From Acheta domesticus (Eukaryota; Arthropoda; Insecta; Orthoptera; Gryllidae), in contig JAHLJT010000631.1 in assembly GCA_031308135.1 (NCBI GenBank), forward strand, positions 228,804,636-228,868,635: DNA of 64,000 nt. Direction: 5' to 3'. A program made the position numbers and the translations under genes. Within the stretch, counting starts at the first letter, position 1. Each line of letters begins with the position of its first letter. Below are positions 42,461 to 55,000 of this stretch, in pieces. The notes under the pieces were generated by a model. The model was not told the origin of the DNA. It saw nothing but the letters and a program-made list of their open reading frames with translations, and did not search any database.

Positions 42461-43857
42461 ATGATGAAAGCTTTTGAAATGAAACGATCTAAGACCTCAT
42501 CGAGTCAATTAAGCATCACTTCTTCTTTTAAGAAATATAAAGTTGAATTAGGTAGAGGTTATGTTTTTGGTATGGTAATGGTAACTAGAGGTTATGTTTT
42601 TAGTTTTTGCATTGAAAACTTTTCCTGTTTGATTTGCCAATTTTGTAAATAGAAAATAATATGTTTGCATATAAAATTTCACATTTTTATTTAAGTAATA
42701 TTATGTTGAGATAAGAAAATTCTGCTATTGAAATATTTTTGTAACAAAACGTATAATAAATCATATTTACAAGTTTTAACTCACGATTTGGAACATGTAG
42801 GCCCAATCTTAATTTTAAATTTTAAGTTCAGACTTAGTAAATTTTATTTTAGACCTGAGATTTATTATGGGCCTGAGAGTAAGAAAAGAAGATTTCTTCG
42901 TCTTTGCGAAACAAGATTCATCGAAAGACACGACAGTGTCTTGTCGAACTCTTCAACTGTATTTGCATTAGTTCGGCAGAAATTTCTAAGGAAACGCGGA
43001 CAATTTCTTCAACGGTCTCAACTTTACTGGCAGCTATAGATAAAAGTGAATTTCTGGTTAGTCTTCTCGCTTGTGAGAAACTTTTCATTCTCACTTAGCA
43101 CTGTCTGTGCTTCTTCCAAGAAAAATATCTCAATCTAGTATCAGCCCTGCACCACGCGAAAAGAGGTTCTCGGAACTTCAAGAAATCACCGTAAAGACGC
43201 AGACAAAGTATTTAAAGAAATGTTCAACTCTGCATCGCACCTTTCAGATGAAATGTTTAAAACGGACATGAAACTTCCACGACTTACAACGAACCAGACA
43301 AAGCGCTCAAATCCATAAGTTGATTCGGTTGAGAGTTATTACAGAGTGACAGTCTTCATCCTTTGTCTTGATAGTTTGATTCAAAATTTAACAGACCGAT
43401 TTATTTCAAATGAAGATATTCTTCCAAGTTTCCAGGTGCTACTTCCAGGCTTCGCTTCCTTCCATGAAATGAACAAGTTGGAAAATTTAGCTCCATACTT
43501 TGATAACAGAACATCACTATCTGCAGTAAAAGCTGAGCATGAACTATGGTGTAAAAAGGCTTCCTCCATAGATGCTAACCGCGAGGTGCTGAAATTCTTA
43601 GAGAATTGTGATCCAGTATATTTATGTACTATTAGATACTTACTATCTTAGCTACCTTGCCAATAACAACTGCTAGTGTGGAGAGGCAATTTTCTACAAT
43701 GAGTAAAAAGTTTTATATATAGAGAGAAAAAATTTTATGCGTAGTGTAATGCGTGATAACAGACTCACTGCACTAGCCATGATTTCAATTCATAGGGGTA
43801 TCACTGTGGACCCAGACAAAGGGATTTATATTATGGCTGGAAAGTAGATCAGAAAAT
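42461..43857 (+). pseudogene. hAT transposase pseudogene
   Basis: Fragments in order: MKRSKTSSSQLSITSSFKK (the short basic N-terminus seen in this family), LRLCETRFIERHDSV, TVSTLLAAIDKSEFLVSLL, CEKLF, LPGFASFHEMNKLENLAPYF and FLENCDPVYL. Then, in other frames, come LATLPITTASVERQFSTMSK and LTALAMISIHRGI before a stop. This is the hAT (52-kDa-repressor/ZMYM1-like) order: RNase H-fold part with the LCxTRWxxRxD motif, then the ASxERxFSxMxxxK and RLxxLAxxxIH dimerisation region. Many frameshifts; inactive. Confidence 0.88.
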
Positions 43858-44134
43858 TGCTTTTATAGTTGACGCATCCTGTAGTTTGTATTATTAGAAT
43901 AGAAAATAATAAATTAAATATTGTGTTTAAACTTTCAAAATAATGATATGTGGAAATAATGTTTAAATATGTTTAAAATCATGTTGGCGTTTCATGTTTA
44001 AAGAGCATCTCTTTGAAACAAACCCGATAAAAGTACTATAATAAATCTCGTACTACCCATTTTTTTAAATTTTGGAAGCCCCTCCCGAAAAATAATCCTG
44101 GCTACGGCCCTGCCGAACGTGTGGAGCCACCTTC

Positions 44135-44418
44135 ACACTCTCATGCTCTCTCTCGTTCTCTCACTCACACTCTCACTTCCACTCCCTGCCACACTGTCAC
44201 ACACTCTGACACACACGCTCTCCCTCACACACACAAACACACTCTCACGCACATGCATGTACATACACACACTCACTCTCTCACAAACTTTCTTTCACAC
44301 ACTCTTTCATACACACTCTCACACATACTCACACACACACACACTCTCACACACGCTCTCTCACACACACGGTCTCACGTGCACATGCTCTCACATACTC
44401 TCACACACACTCACACAC
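44135..44418 (+). repeat. CA/CT-rich microsatellite, right part
   Basis: Interspersed CACACTCT and CTCTCA repeats. The His/Thr/Leu/Ser frames across it are artefacts. Confidence 0.95.
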
Positions 44419-44429
44419 CTATTATTTTA

Positions 44430-47229
44430 TAAATTAAGATTTTCGGCCATGTGTACATTTCTTACAGAATGTTTTCATTGACAATGAGACATATAATAGT
44501 ATTAAATGAAATAATAATTTGTTATATTTATTATAAGTGGATTATAATACTATAAACGTGTGTTTTTACAACACAGATTTTGGAGAAACAAAAAGATAGT
44601 GTGTTTTTGAAAAGCTGAAGCTCACTGGTTAATTGGTTTAGAGAGTAATATTTACTACATACAACATACTCAAAGAAAAAATGTTTATGGCTTTTATCCA
44701 AGTAAATTGTACTCATCGACTGAACTACATATAAATTACAAAGGTACCAATCTTACAAAAGTATTACACAATACATTGTTTTATCCCCTACAACAATACT
44801 TCATCATGTAACAAGAGTCCATTTTGCATGGCTACATAGCAGGCCATGGCATCATGAGAAATAAAGGAAGAAACGATGCGATTTGAATCTGAGCAAAAGG
44901 ACCGGGTGTTGTTGTCCCTACCGCCTACACTTCTGGTCAATTTATTTAACACAAACAGAAAATTACAACCAGGTAGTATTTCAACACAAAAATTTAATAA
45001 ATCCTATTAGTTTTGGAATATAAAGTAGAATAATAGGATATGTAATAGCCTACTATACATCATACATCTTAAAGAAGCTATTCAACCAAAGTTTATTTGA
45101 TAGCTTCTATATATCGCATTAATTGATTGACATGTGTAGTGTCAGCCTGTCCTTTTATATTGTTTCTTGTAATAGCTTGATTAATATTGTGATTTTATAA
45201 ATTAATATTGCATTTTTTATTATAAATAATTATTAATTTTTATTTCTTACTTTCTGTGACAACTTATGCAATTGCTTTGGTTAGTGGTTTATACGAGGTT
45301 TGGTTAGTGGTTTAAACAGTTAAGTCTTATGGATAATCCTTGATAGAATATTATAATTCTAATTGTAATATGGTATGAACTATGTGTACTACATATAATT
45401 CTTCCTTCATTTCTGATGTGCGGCCTGCAGTGGAACCAGGCAAAATGGACCCTCAATATATGAGTGAGTAGTGTTGAACAAGATGGAATGATGAACTATA
45501 TAATCCTTTCCTAAGAAGGGTTGGTACCTTGTACCAATATGTATATGTATCTTGTACCAATTATACAATTGATTTATATACGAATAATTATCAAGTTTTT
45601 ATTGTAAATTAATTTTATGGTCATGTATTTGTTTAATTAACACAGCTTAATCCAATATATTATGTGTTGTTTTTCTGGTTTGTATTATTAGTCCTGGAAT
45701 TACATATTCCAATACATCAGTAAACCTGAAATGTTTTAATATAAACAGTGACCAAATCCCATTTACTAGAACATTCTTTAATTTAAAATGGTTCTGAATC
45801 TTTCTACAATGGTTGCTTTACATTGTTTAATTTGATAAGTGACAATTTAATCAAAGGTAATTTTGAGAAACCAAGGGGGGAAAACATTGAGAAAATGGTT
45901 GGTAAGCCAAAAAAATATAGGCTACTAATTGATAAGTTATTCAATCCTTTAAAATTGAGAGAAACAAATTATAATCAAAAATAATTAAAAAATAAATAAA
46001 CATAAAATTTATACACGTCTATATCCTTGGAAAAGAAAACATAATTATAAAACACTTTAATTTCTCCTGTTCCTCTTGCATGTGTATGGAAAATGAAATG
46101 GAATGAGAGATGTAGAGGTACTCGAGCTTTTAGACTCAGCAATGCAACGAATATAATAATAGAATATATATTACATGGTATACCATAGGGAAGTTTCATG
46201 GATACATAATAAATTAGAATAATTACTCAGCAAACCAGGAATGGACAGATAGAATTACAGGTGACATTTTTATTAGAAATTGACATTGGGGAATATTACG
46301 TTTTGCAGGACAGAAAGCACATCAACAAGGCGACATTGAAGAAAGGATGTGGTGGACATTTCAGTCACAATTCAACCGAAAAGTTTTGAATGCACAAGAA
46401 GATATGTCATTAACTTTTAAATTGACTTGTACAGGAAGGATAATTCTTTTTTTTTTTAATCAATAAGATGAGTTCATTATGCATTGTAATGCCTAAATTG
46501 TTAATAAATATTTGATTTATTTTCTTGGAACAAGGCTGATAATTTCTAGTTAATTGTCATCAATTAAAAAATTAATTAACAGAACTTCTCGAAATTGCTG
46601 GTCTGTACAGACTGCACGTCCACATGTGGCAAGGTAAGATGTAACATGTTGAATGTTGATACCCATGAACAAGATGGTAGTAAAATTAATCTTAATAAAT
46701 TTTTCATTATAAAGTAAATGTCCCAGACGAAAAGTTCATAATTTGAAAGGGTATTTCTATCAGTACTAAAATTATTAATTATATTAACTTTCCATTAAAC
46801 AGAATTTTTTCATAAATTACTCTTTTTGAGATATTTTGGTTTGTGAAAATAACCATTTATGGTGCAGAGTTTTCCCACCAAATTCAATGTGGGGTACATT
46901 TAAACAACAACATTATGACAAAGTGACAAGAAAGACAGAGAAAATTCAAGAGATTTCACATGTAAATGGTTCTAATAAATAAAATTGTTTTTGTAAAGAA
47001 GAAACTGGAGACATTTCCAATATTGCCAATGAGAAGTTAAACTTCTTTAAAGCAAACTTTGAGGCAATATCAAAACCTCTAACAGAACATTGTGAGTCCA
47101 TGATCCTGGGAAATGAAGAAGAAAGGAGAAAGCCAGAGTTGAAGATAATTACAGAAAAGTCTGTGACATATCCCACGAATTATTACCAACCTATTCACCA
47201 AAATACAGGAAGAAGAAAAACTTAAACAA
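44430..47229. other. No gene recognised
   Basis: AT-rich. The last part (47000-47229) could be the 5' portion of the following LINE but shows no diagnostic motif. Confidence 0.4.
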
Positions 47230-48487
47230 ACCATAGAACAACCATGAGATGAAAAGCTGAATCTAAAAACAAATTAGCTAAACGCAGGGCATGGTACAAG
47301 TATAGAAAAACTACAGCAGATGAACATTATGAGGACTATAGAAGAATTTCCAACAAGCTCACATCAGACATACGGATGAAAAGAGAGGAATTTGAGAAGC
47401 AAATAGTACAAAAAGGAGCCAAGAGTTTCTATTTTTATATTGGGAAGCAGACTTTGTGCAAGACAGGACCACCTAGAATCAAACAATATAGGGGACTCAC
47501 AGTAACTGACCCTCTGGAAATTGCAGAACACTTGGCAGACTACTTTGAAGAGGTTTACAAAATGGAACCTCTGAATCAACCACCAAACATTAGAAACAGA
47601 TGCACAGAAACAATAGAAAATATTGAATTTACAAATATAGATAGCCCAAACCCTCCTCAGACTGGACAAAAGCTCATCTAGTGGCCCAGACAATATTCCA
47701 ACAGTCTATTTAAAAACTTGTGCAAGACAACTGACCCCAACTCTCAATAAACTCCCCACAGTCACTCGACACAGTGAAACTTCCTTCTGCTTGGAAAACA
47801 GCTGAGGTTACACCTATTTTTAAAAAAGGAGACAAACAGCTAACATAGAATTACAGGCCAATAAGTCTGACAAATACGGTTGGGAAAGTGATGGGCATTA
47901 CTGATAGTCCAAAAACTCCATGACCATGCACAAAGCAAGAATCTAATCCCCAGAGAGCAACACGGTTTTGTACCAGGAAGATAAACCATCACCAACCTGT
48001 TCAGCTCACTTGATGTGTGGGCAAAGATGTTAGACCAAGGACAACCTATGGATGTAATTGACCTGGACTATGCTAAGGCTTTCAACAAAGTCCCCCACAA
48101 GTTCCCCACACTAATTAATGAACTAGAAGTAATGGGGATAAGAGGCAAATTATTAGCATGGATCAGAGATTACCTCTCAAATAAAATGTTTCATGTACCT
48201 ATCGGAGACACGTTATCGACATCCCAAACTGTTACAAGCGGGTTTCCTAAGGGATCTGTTTTGGGACCCAGGCTTTTATTCTATACACAAGTGACCTGGG
48301 TGAGGTATAGTTACAGGATGGAATTGGTATGCAGACAATACAGAACTCTTTGCACATCCACTGAACCATCACCACGCATTACAGAATGATCTTACTACAA
48401 TGGAAAACTGATCTAAAACATGGTTACTTCTGTTGAACAACAAGAAATACACAGTTCTTCATATCAGCAAAAAAAGAAAAAAGACTT
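47230..48487 (+). pseudogene. CR1/L2-group LINE ORF2, part 1
   Basis: Order of motifs: NKLAKRRAWYKYRKTTADEH, NKLTSDIRMKREEFEKQIV, ADYFEEVYKM, SSGPDNIPTVYLKTCARQLT, LPSAWKTAEVTPIFKKGDKQ, NYRPISLTN, EQHGFVPGR, VIDLDYAKAFNKVPHKFPTL (motif A), SGFPKGSVLGP, WYADNTELFAHPLN (catalytic box, Asp-Asn instead of Asp-Asp) and LNNKKYTVLHIS. Several frameshifts and an in-frame stop. The coding sequence resumes at 50840. Confidence 0.88.
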
Positions 48488-50838
48488 CCCTATATAGGAC
48501 TGATCACTTGCTTACACACGGAATAATCATCACAGAATCTTGGCTGAAGCCAGACATCCCTGACTCTTATGATCAACATCCCTGGATATGCTATCTTCCG
48601 TAATGACATACTAAACAAGCTTGGAGGTGGCATTCTTATTTACGTTAGATTTTCAACAAATTCAATCATGGTAGGTGCTTCCATGATGAGTGAAATCCAT
48701 GACCCCCTTGTAGTAGCTTTATGGTTAAACTTGAAAATTGGAAATGCCAAACTTCAAACTCTTTGAAAAAATTAGCAAGGCTAGCAAACGTCGTGAGCCC
48801 ATCTTCATTTTTGGTGATTTTAATTTCCCATCAATCTCTTGGACAAAAATGGAGCTTCTCCAGGTACAGAAGTTCAGAAACAATTCTCAGAGTGTTATGT
48901 TAATTAAAATTTCATCCAGACAGTACTTGAACCCACAAAAAATAGAGGTAACCAAACTCCTGCAATTTTGGATTTAATCTTCACAAACGACATTGATCTC
49001 ATTACTCTCCCAATTCTGAGACCACACATTGGTAGAAGTGACCACCTGGTTATATCCATGACCTTGTAGATGGAATTTAACAATAACATATCATCTTCCA
49101 TTCACACTCATGAGAGACTTAATTACTTTGCAGAGAATTATGATGAAATTAAACGACATTTGGACGAATCTTTCATCAACTACTTGCTTGCAGAGTTATC
49201 AAATAAGGAATCAAGATGTTGGAACAAATTATCAGGATTTTAGTGACATGGTTCACCAACTTCAGGAAACTTTCTTGTCAAAGTGCAAATGAGAAAAAAT
49301 CAGGATAAACCTTGGATAAATCAAGAGGCAAAAGACAAATAAGAAAAAAGCGCAGGACCTGGCTTAAGTACAAGAAGTCTGGTTTGAAAGAGGACTATTT
49401 AGTCTATAGAGATATTTCGAATAGGCTCACTTCTGACATGCATAAATGGAGGGAAGCTTATGAAGAACAAGTGGTAGGCCTACAAACTGGCAGCAAACAA
49501 TTCTACTCATATATTAGGAGATAAATAGCATGTAAATCCGGACCTCCAAACAACCTACTGATTAATGGAGTCATTTGCATTGATTCACATGATATCACAG
49601 AATGTTTCTCAGATTACTTCCAAGTTTATTCAACTGAACCTATTAACCAACTACCATCAATTGAAAAAAGGTACACCAAAACTCTCAAAGACATTGCCTT
49701 CAACAATATCGAAGCTGCTCAGATTTTATGTAGATCAAAAGCAGATTCCACTTTGGGTCCTGATGAGATCCCACCAATTTTTCTAAAAAACTATGCTAGA
49801 TTGTTAGCCCCTTTGCTAACCTTTATCTTCAAACAATCTCTAGATACGCAAACACTACCCAATATCTGGAAAAAGGCTTATGTCACCCCGATTTTCAAGA
49901 AGAGAGACAAATAAAACCCAAGGCACTACAGGCCCATAAGTCTTATCAGTGTGGTATGCAAGGCAATGGAAACCACAATTACTGCGAGGATTCAAGACCA
50001 TGTCAAACACAACAACATTATTCCAAAGGAACAGCATGGCTTTGTACTAGGATGATCCACAGTTACCAACTTACTCTCATCACTGGATGTGTGGATGAAT
50101 GCCATAGATTTGGGCCATCCAATGGACATAGTATATTTGGATTCTGCTCAAGCCTTTGATAAATTGCTACATAGGTGCTTGTTACATACACTGTATTCCT
50201 TGGGGATACAAGGGAAAATTATAGGGTGGATAAGAGAATTTCTGGCACATAGAACTTTCCGAGTCAGGATTGGTCAATACTTATCAACACCCAGAGTAGT
50301 TCCTAACGGAGGACCTCAAGCTTTTGTTCTACAACCTCTACTCTTCATATTACACACCAGTGACCTTGAAAATAAGTTGTCTTCGACTTGGAACTGTTGT
50401 GTAGATTAAAAATCTACAATATGAAGAGATGTAAGAAATTGGGCTTGCTAACCCTTGAACAGAGAAGAGAAAAAAGTGATTTAATTTAAACTTATAAAAT
50501 ATTAAATGGCATATATGATGCTCCCTGCTTGGACACAACATTTAATCCAGTTATGAATGCCAGACTACGAGGACATTCGGCAATGTTGATGAGAAGCGAA
50601 CGAGAATTGGAGCAAGAACGAATTTCATCACATATCGGATTGTGAACAAATGGAATGCTCTCCCAGAAGACTTTCTTGTGAAAAATTGTGTCTTTTAGAT
50701 CCTCGCTAGACAATTATTACCACACAAATTAAGTCTTTAAATGCAATATATTTTCTTAAGTGTCAATTATTTTGTATGTGATATATCTACATCAGCTTGT
50801 TACTGCGTCCATGTAAATAAAATAAATAAATAAATAAT
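48488..50838 (+). mobile_element. Second CR1/L2-group LINE inserted in the first
   Basis: Starts abruptly in the endonuclease (IIITESWLKPDIPDS, GGGILIYVRFSTNS, FIFGDFNFPSISW, LDLIFTNDIDLI, GRSDHLV). It continues through linker and RT (HGFVLG, LDSAQAFDKLLHRCLL, GPQAFVLQPLLFI), then after a deletion of the catalytic box region it ends with LGLLTLEQRRE and NARLRGHSA. A 3' tail of repeated AAAT (50818-50838) follows. 5'-truncated and broken by many frameshifts. Confidence 0.85.
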
Positions 50839-50839
50839 T

Positions 50840-51423
50840 TCAAATCACAACTTGGAGATCAAAGCACAACAAAACGAGTTGAATGTACTAATTTCGCAAG
50901 ATTTGAAATGGAAAAGTCAGGTCACCAAGGTCACCAAACAAGCAAATAGCATACTATATATGATGAGGAAGGCTTTCTCTAAACTGCACAAAACAACGAT
51001 TAAGAGAATCTATACAACCTATATCAGGCCTGTGCTTAAGTATGCAATCGTGGTCTAGTCCTCTTATTATGATAAAGATAAACGACAACTAGAGAAAGTA
51101 CAAAGGAAAATCACCAGGATCCCAAGAGAGTGCCACAGAAAAGACTACCAACAGAGATGCCAAGAAATGTCACTACTAACCCTGGAACAGAGAAGGAATA
51201 GAACTGATATAATTGAGACATAAAATTATGAATGGCCGCTATAATGTTCCACAATATGCAGATATCTTTACAAGATTTACAGATGACAGACTACAAGCAC
51301 ACGCAATGAAACTGAAGAAAGAAATTAGAAAAATAGGACACTTCATCACCAATAGGGTCGTCAACACATGGAATGAACTGCCAGCAGACCTTATCGGTAA
51401 GGAGACCTTCAATGCCTTTTAAA
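50840..51423 (+). pseudogene. CR1/L2-group LINE ORF2, part 2 (3' end of first copy)
   Basis: VLISQDLKWKSQVTKVTKQA, KRIYTTYIRPVLKYAIVV, then KLEKVQRKITRIPRECHRKD-like, LEQRRNRTDIIET and HFITNRVVNTWNELPADLIG to a stop. It directly continues the part that ends at LHISKKRK before 48487. 3' UTR-like sequence follows to about 51540. Confidence 0.87.
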
Positions 51424-51540
51424 TCAGTAGGGACAAAGTGACAGTGTGGATGTACATGAGATAACTATGTGTAAGATGGGTTATAAACTAACAAGAAATG
51501 TGATTATTACATGCCAATGAATTGAATTATAGATTTTTCT

Positions 51541-52029
51541 ACTGAGAAACATATTGCATAGATGCTATATATGTGATTTATAGATTTATATCATATAGAA
51601 CATGATGAACATGAATTAAGGTACATAAACAAACATTGTAAGAAATGTGTATTAACAGCTGTTGCTGTTAAATTTAAGAGATCAAAATTATTAGAAATCT
51701 CTGCATTTGAATTTGATGTTTATAATATAAAATGTTCACAATAATATAATTGTTTCCTCACTCAAAGTTTTCTAACCTCAAATCAATCCAGAAATTGAGC
51801 TCTGAAAACATTTGCGCGTTCATGGCTCATTATTATCAAATTTTGGGTTATGTTATTGTTGCAAAGGGCAAGCAATATCATTTGTAGTGGTGAACTCCAG
51901 AAATATGGTTTTCCGTAGTCAAAATTTTATATTCCTCCAAAATAAGATCATTAGATTCCAGATTTCATCTCCAGCCTAAAGGCTGTTTTAACATTGTAAA
52001 TGAGTGAAATAAAATTTAAACATTCCATG
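51541..52029. other. No gene recognised
   Basis: AT-rich sequence between the LINE and the inferred end of the minus-strand 3' UTR. Confidence 0.4.
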
Positions 52030-55000
52030 GTCAGTAATTTTCCTTATTGTTTATTACACAATCAGGTAAATAAGTTGATTTGATTCAATGAAATTGAAAT
52101 AAGCACAGAAGGTTCTAAATTTAAAAAATAATCAACAAACAAACTTTGTAAGAAGTTTACTCTCACAATACATTCTGAAACACTATACACACACACACAA
52201 ATGTCTGCAATATTTTACAGGAGACCGCTATTAATTGCACAAGTTAAAAGAAAAGGAGATAGTTCACAAACCAGTCATTTTTGTGTACATAAACACTTGT
52301 ACTTTCAAATTCTCAACAACCTTAAAAAAAAGAATATGTATGTCTAGTATATGCAATCACTCACTTAGGAAATAAACATGTCAGTAATCAATGCTCCCAG
52401 CATTTCAACAATGAACAAACACTAATCCATTGCAAGAACAGTGAAAATGAATATTCCACTGCTTATGCAAATCTGACAATCACAACATAATGTACATGCT
52501 ACATACAGATTTTATTATTATTACTATTTAACCAATATTCTATTGGAACTCAAGCACATCCATGCATATAACCTGATGTGTCTTCTGGAACATTCAATTT
52601 CCTTTACAGACACTATTTCAATATTAATAATCTCAAATGCCATTTTATTAGCACACACCTCACACATTTTCTACAATGACAAATACTGACATGTTCAAGA
52701 ACTGACTAGACTGGTATAATCCATAGTTACCTTTGATTTTTAAGTTCTAAGCACTTAAATACTGGATTTCGAGAACCTACTTGAAATCTTTCAACAACTG
52801 AAGTGAAAATTAATATTACATTACTCCAATTGCCTGTACTGCAAAACAGAGAACATGTAACTGAACAACTCAATCCACAGCAATGTCTCATGCACACAGT
52901 TTGTCTCATTACATTATGCCAACAATCGGCAAGATTAAAAATCATGGATCAAATTTCTTATATGTAGAAGATATCTCAAGATTAAAACCCTTAATTCAAA
53001 ATAAAAGCCAAAATATGACCTTTACCACATCATATAACGAAAAATATAATTTGAAGTTTATTTTCAATACATTGTCTACACTACTCAAAACTCTCGATTA
53101 TTGCACAAATTTTACTGATCAGACAAAGTAAATTTCTTAGTTGGCATAAAATAAATATTTAATACACTATATAAACACCAAAACAATTTGCCTGGATAAT
53201 TGAACTGTAGTACTAATCATTTTAAATATTTAACCAAAATTGTGCTGCAATTCCAAACATAACCACCAAAATTATTCTTTTTGTTTATTTCAAGTGAAAG
53301 CATTATCTCTGAATTTTTAAATCCATAATACACAATGAACATTTGAGTATATCTTGCACAAATTTCTTACAGTTGTAGACAAAGTGAAACAGTATATTCT
53401 ATGCAATAATATCAATTACAGTCATCAGTAGTAATCGTCATTAATGGTAAATATTAACCACCCCACAATGATTTGCAATATTCATGTCTTCCCAAAAAAC
53501 GAACAAGACAATGCAAAAGTCTCCAGAATCGCAGATGATAGCAGAATATCACAATAGAATTATTAAATCAATACCATCAAAAAACAGATCTAAATCAATA
53601 TTGTTAACTTACTGCATTTATGTTATTGATCTAAGTCAATAGATCTTTGATCCATGCAACAGTTCCTATAAATCCTTGTATCTTGTCTATATAAACGATT
53701 TCAAATCACGGACAATAAATGCAACACTTAATCACTGAATGTATGGGTGAAAATAAAAGAATATTAAAACAATAACAAATACACTGCAAATAAGAAAGGT
53801 ATTTTTCAAAAGCACTTCTCTACACAAGTTTGAGATCATGAGCATAGATCAGTGAAACTAAGCAGGTAAGTGGAATTTTGAAGAAAGTGCATCACAGGCA
53901 CATGATTTAGGGTGGGACAAACATGACTCCTCATACCAGCATTTCTTTCACAAATAATTTGTTCATCAAAAGAGGAGGAAAGGCATTATTACTAATTTCA
54001 TTTATCAATGAAAAGAAAAAAGGGACTTTTACATCACAGAAGAAAAGGTCATATGTTTATCGTTCTTAAAGCCATGCACGCATCCTTAAGTAACAAAACT
54101 GCATTCATTGTTTGAGAACAGCATTATCAGAATAAATGACGTAAAACCAAATTCATTTTTTTATGCAATGAGACTACAAAACCACTTCAACAAATTCCAA
54201 TGAAACATCTACTTGTTACACAATTTTCAATGCCACTGGCCAAATTAACTATTTACTACTTAATAATAAAATACTGATATTCTCTGATCAGACCAAAGTT
54301 ACATCAAACACAAAGAGTGATCATCTAAACCTATCATAGACATTACAACATATGAAACAAACATTCATATTTTAATAGAATGAAATCAATATTAGTACGT
54401 AAAACAGAAATACAGGAATGAATAAATTATTAGTAAAATACTGACATAAGTATATTTGTGAGTTAAAATAAAATAATTTAATAAAAACTAACAACAAAAA
54501 CTTGAAGCATTACATACTTCCTACTTTAATAAATCAATTCTACACCTAAGTTCAGAAACTTCTGAAAAAAACTAGCCACTCACAGAATGCAATGAACATA
54601 TGATATAATTTTACAAAAATAAAAAATGAATTATAAAAATCATAAATAGCTGTGTGTATGCATGTGCAATGACAATCATCATACTTATTAATAAGGTCAA
54701 ATTTTCATTTGCCAGCACAATCTTTGAATCTATTTCTTAACAGCTACAATAATGAGTAGCACACCACAATATCAGATACACAAGTTCCGACAAATCGAGT
54801 TCTTTCAAAATAAGTGCAGAAGTTATTTTTGTATTCATTTTCAGAATGTACATGTGAATTATACAAACTGCATAGCATTGTTCATTAACTAGAAAATTGT
54901 TCTCCAAAGTTCATAAGTAATAAAGAATGAAAAGTAAATTCCGTGATTCAATTGAACTACTTAGATCTATGTATTTGCATATGTTATTCAAATTATATTT

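Larger units (their letters stand above)
41360..44112 (+). mobile_element. 2.75-kb hAT transposon with 8-bp TSD
   Basis: Ends CAGGCACGTAGCCAAGG and (reverse complement) CAGGGCCGTAGCCAGGA. A perfect 8-bp duplication CCGAACGT lies at 41352-41359 and 44113-44120. It contains a decayed transposase (42461-43857) and an inverted repeat near its 5' end (41374-42150). The ends, duplication length and transposase agree on hAT. Confidence 0.95.
41134..44134. mobile_element. Small MITE split by the hAT element
   Basis: 41134-41359 plus 44121-44134 make a ~240-bp element. Its ends AAGGCGGCTCCACACATTCG and GTGTGGAGCCACCTT are inverted, and the interior is rich in CGCTCGCCGAAT-type short palindromes. The target-site duplication is unclear because the flanks are CACTC microsatellite. 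The superfamily is unassigned; a PIF/Harbinger-like origin is a guess. Confidence 0.75.

Noticed and set aside
44119..44481. His/Thr/Leu/Ser-rich frames of about 100-120 codons
   Set aside because: Direct translation of the CACACTCT microsatellite.
52727..53131. Short frames in the inferred 3' UTR
   Set aside because: Lie inside the repeat-free T-rich transcript region and show no domain or codon signal.
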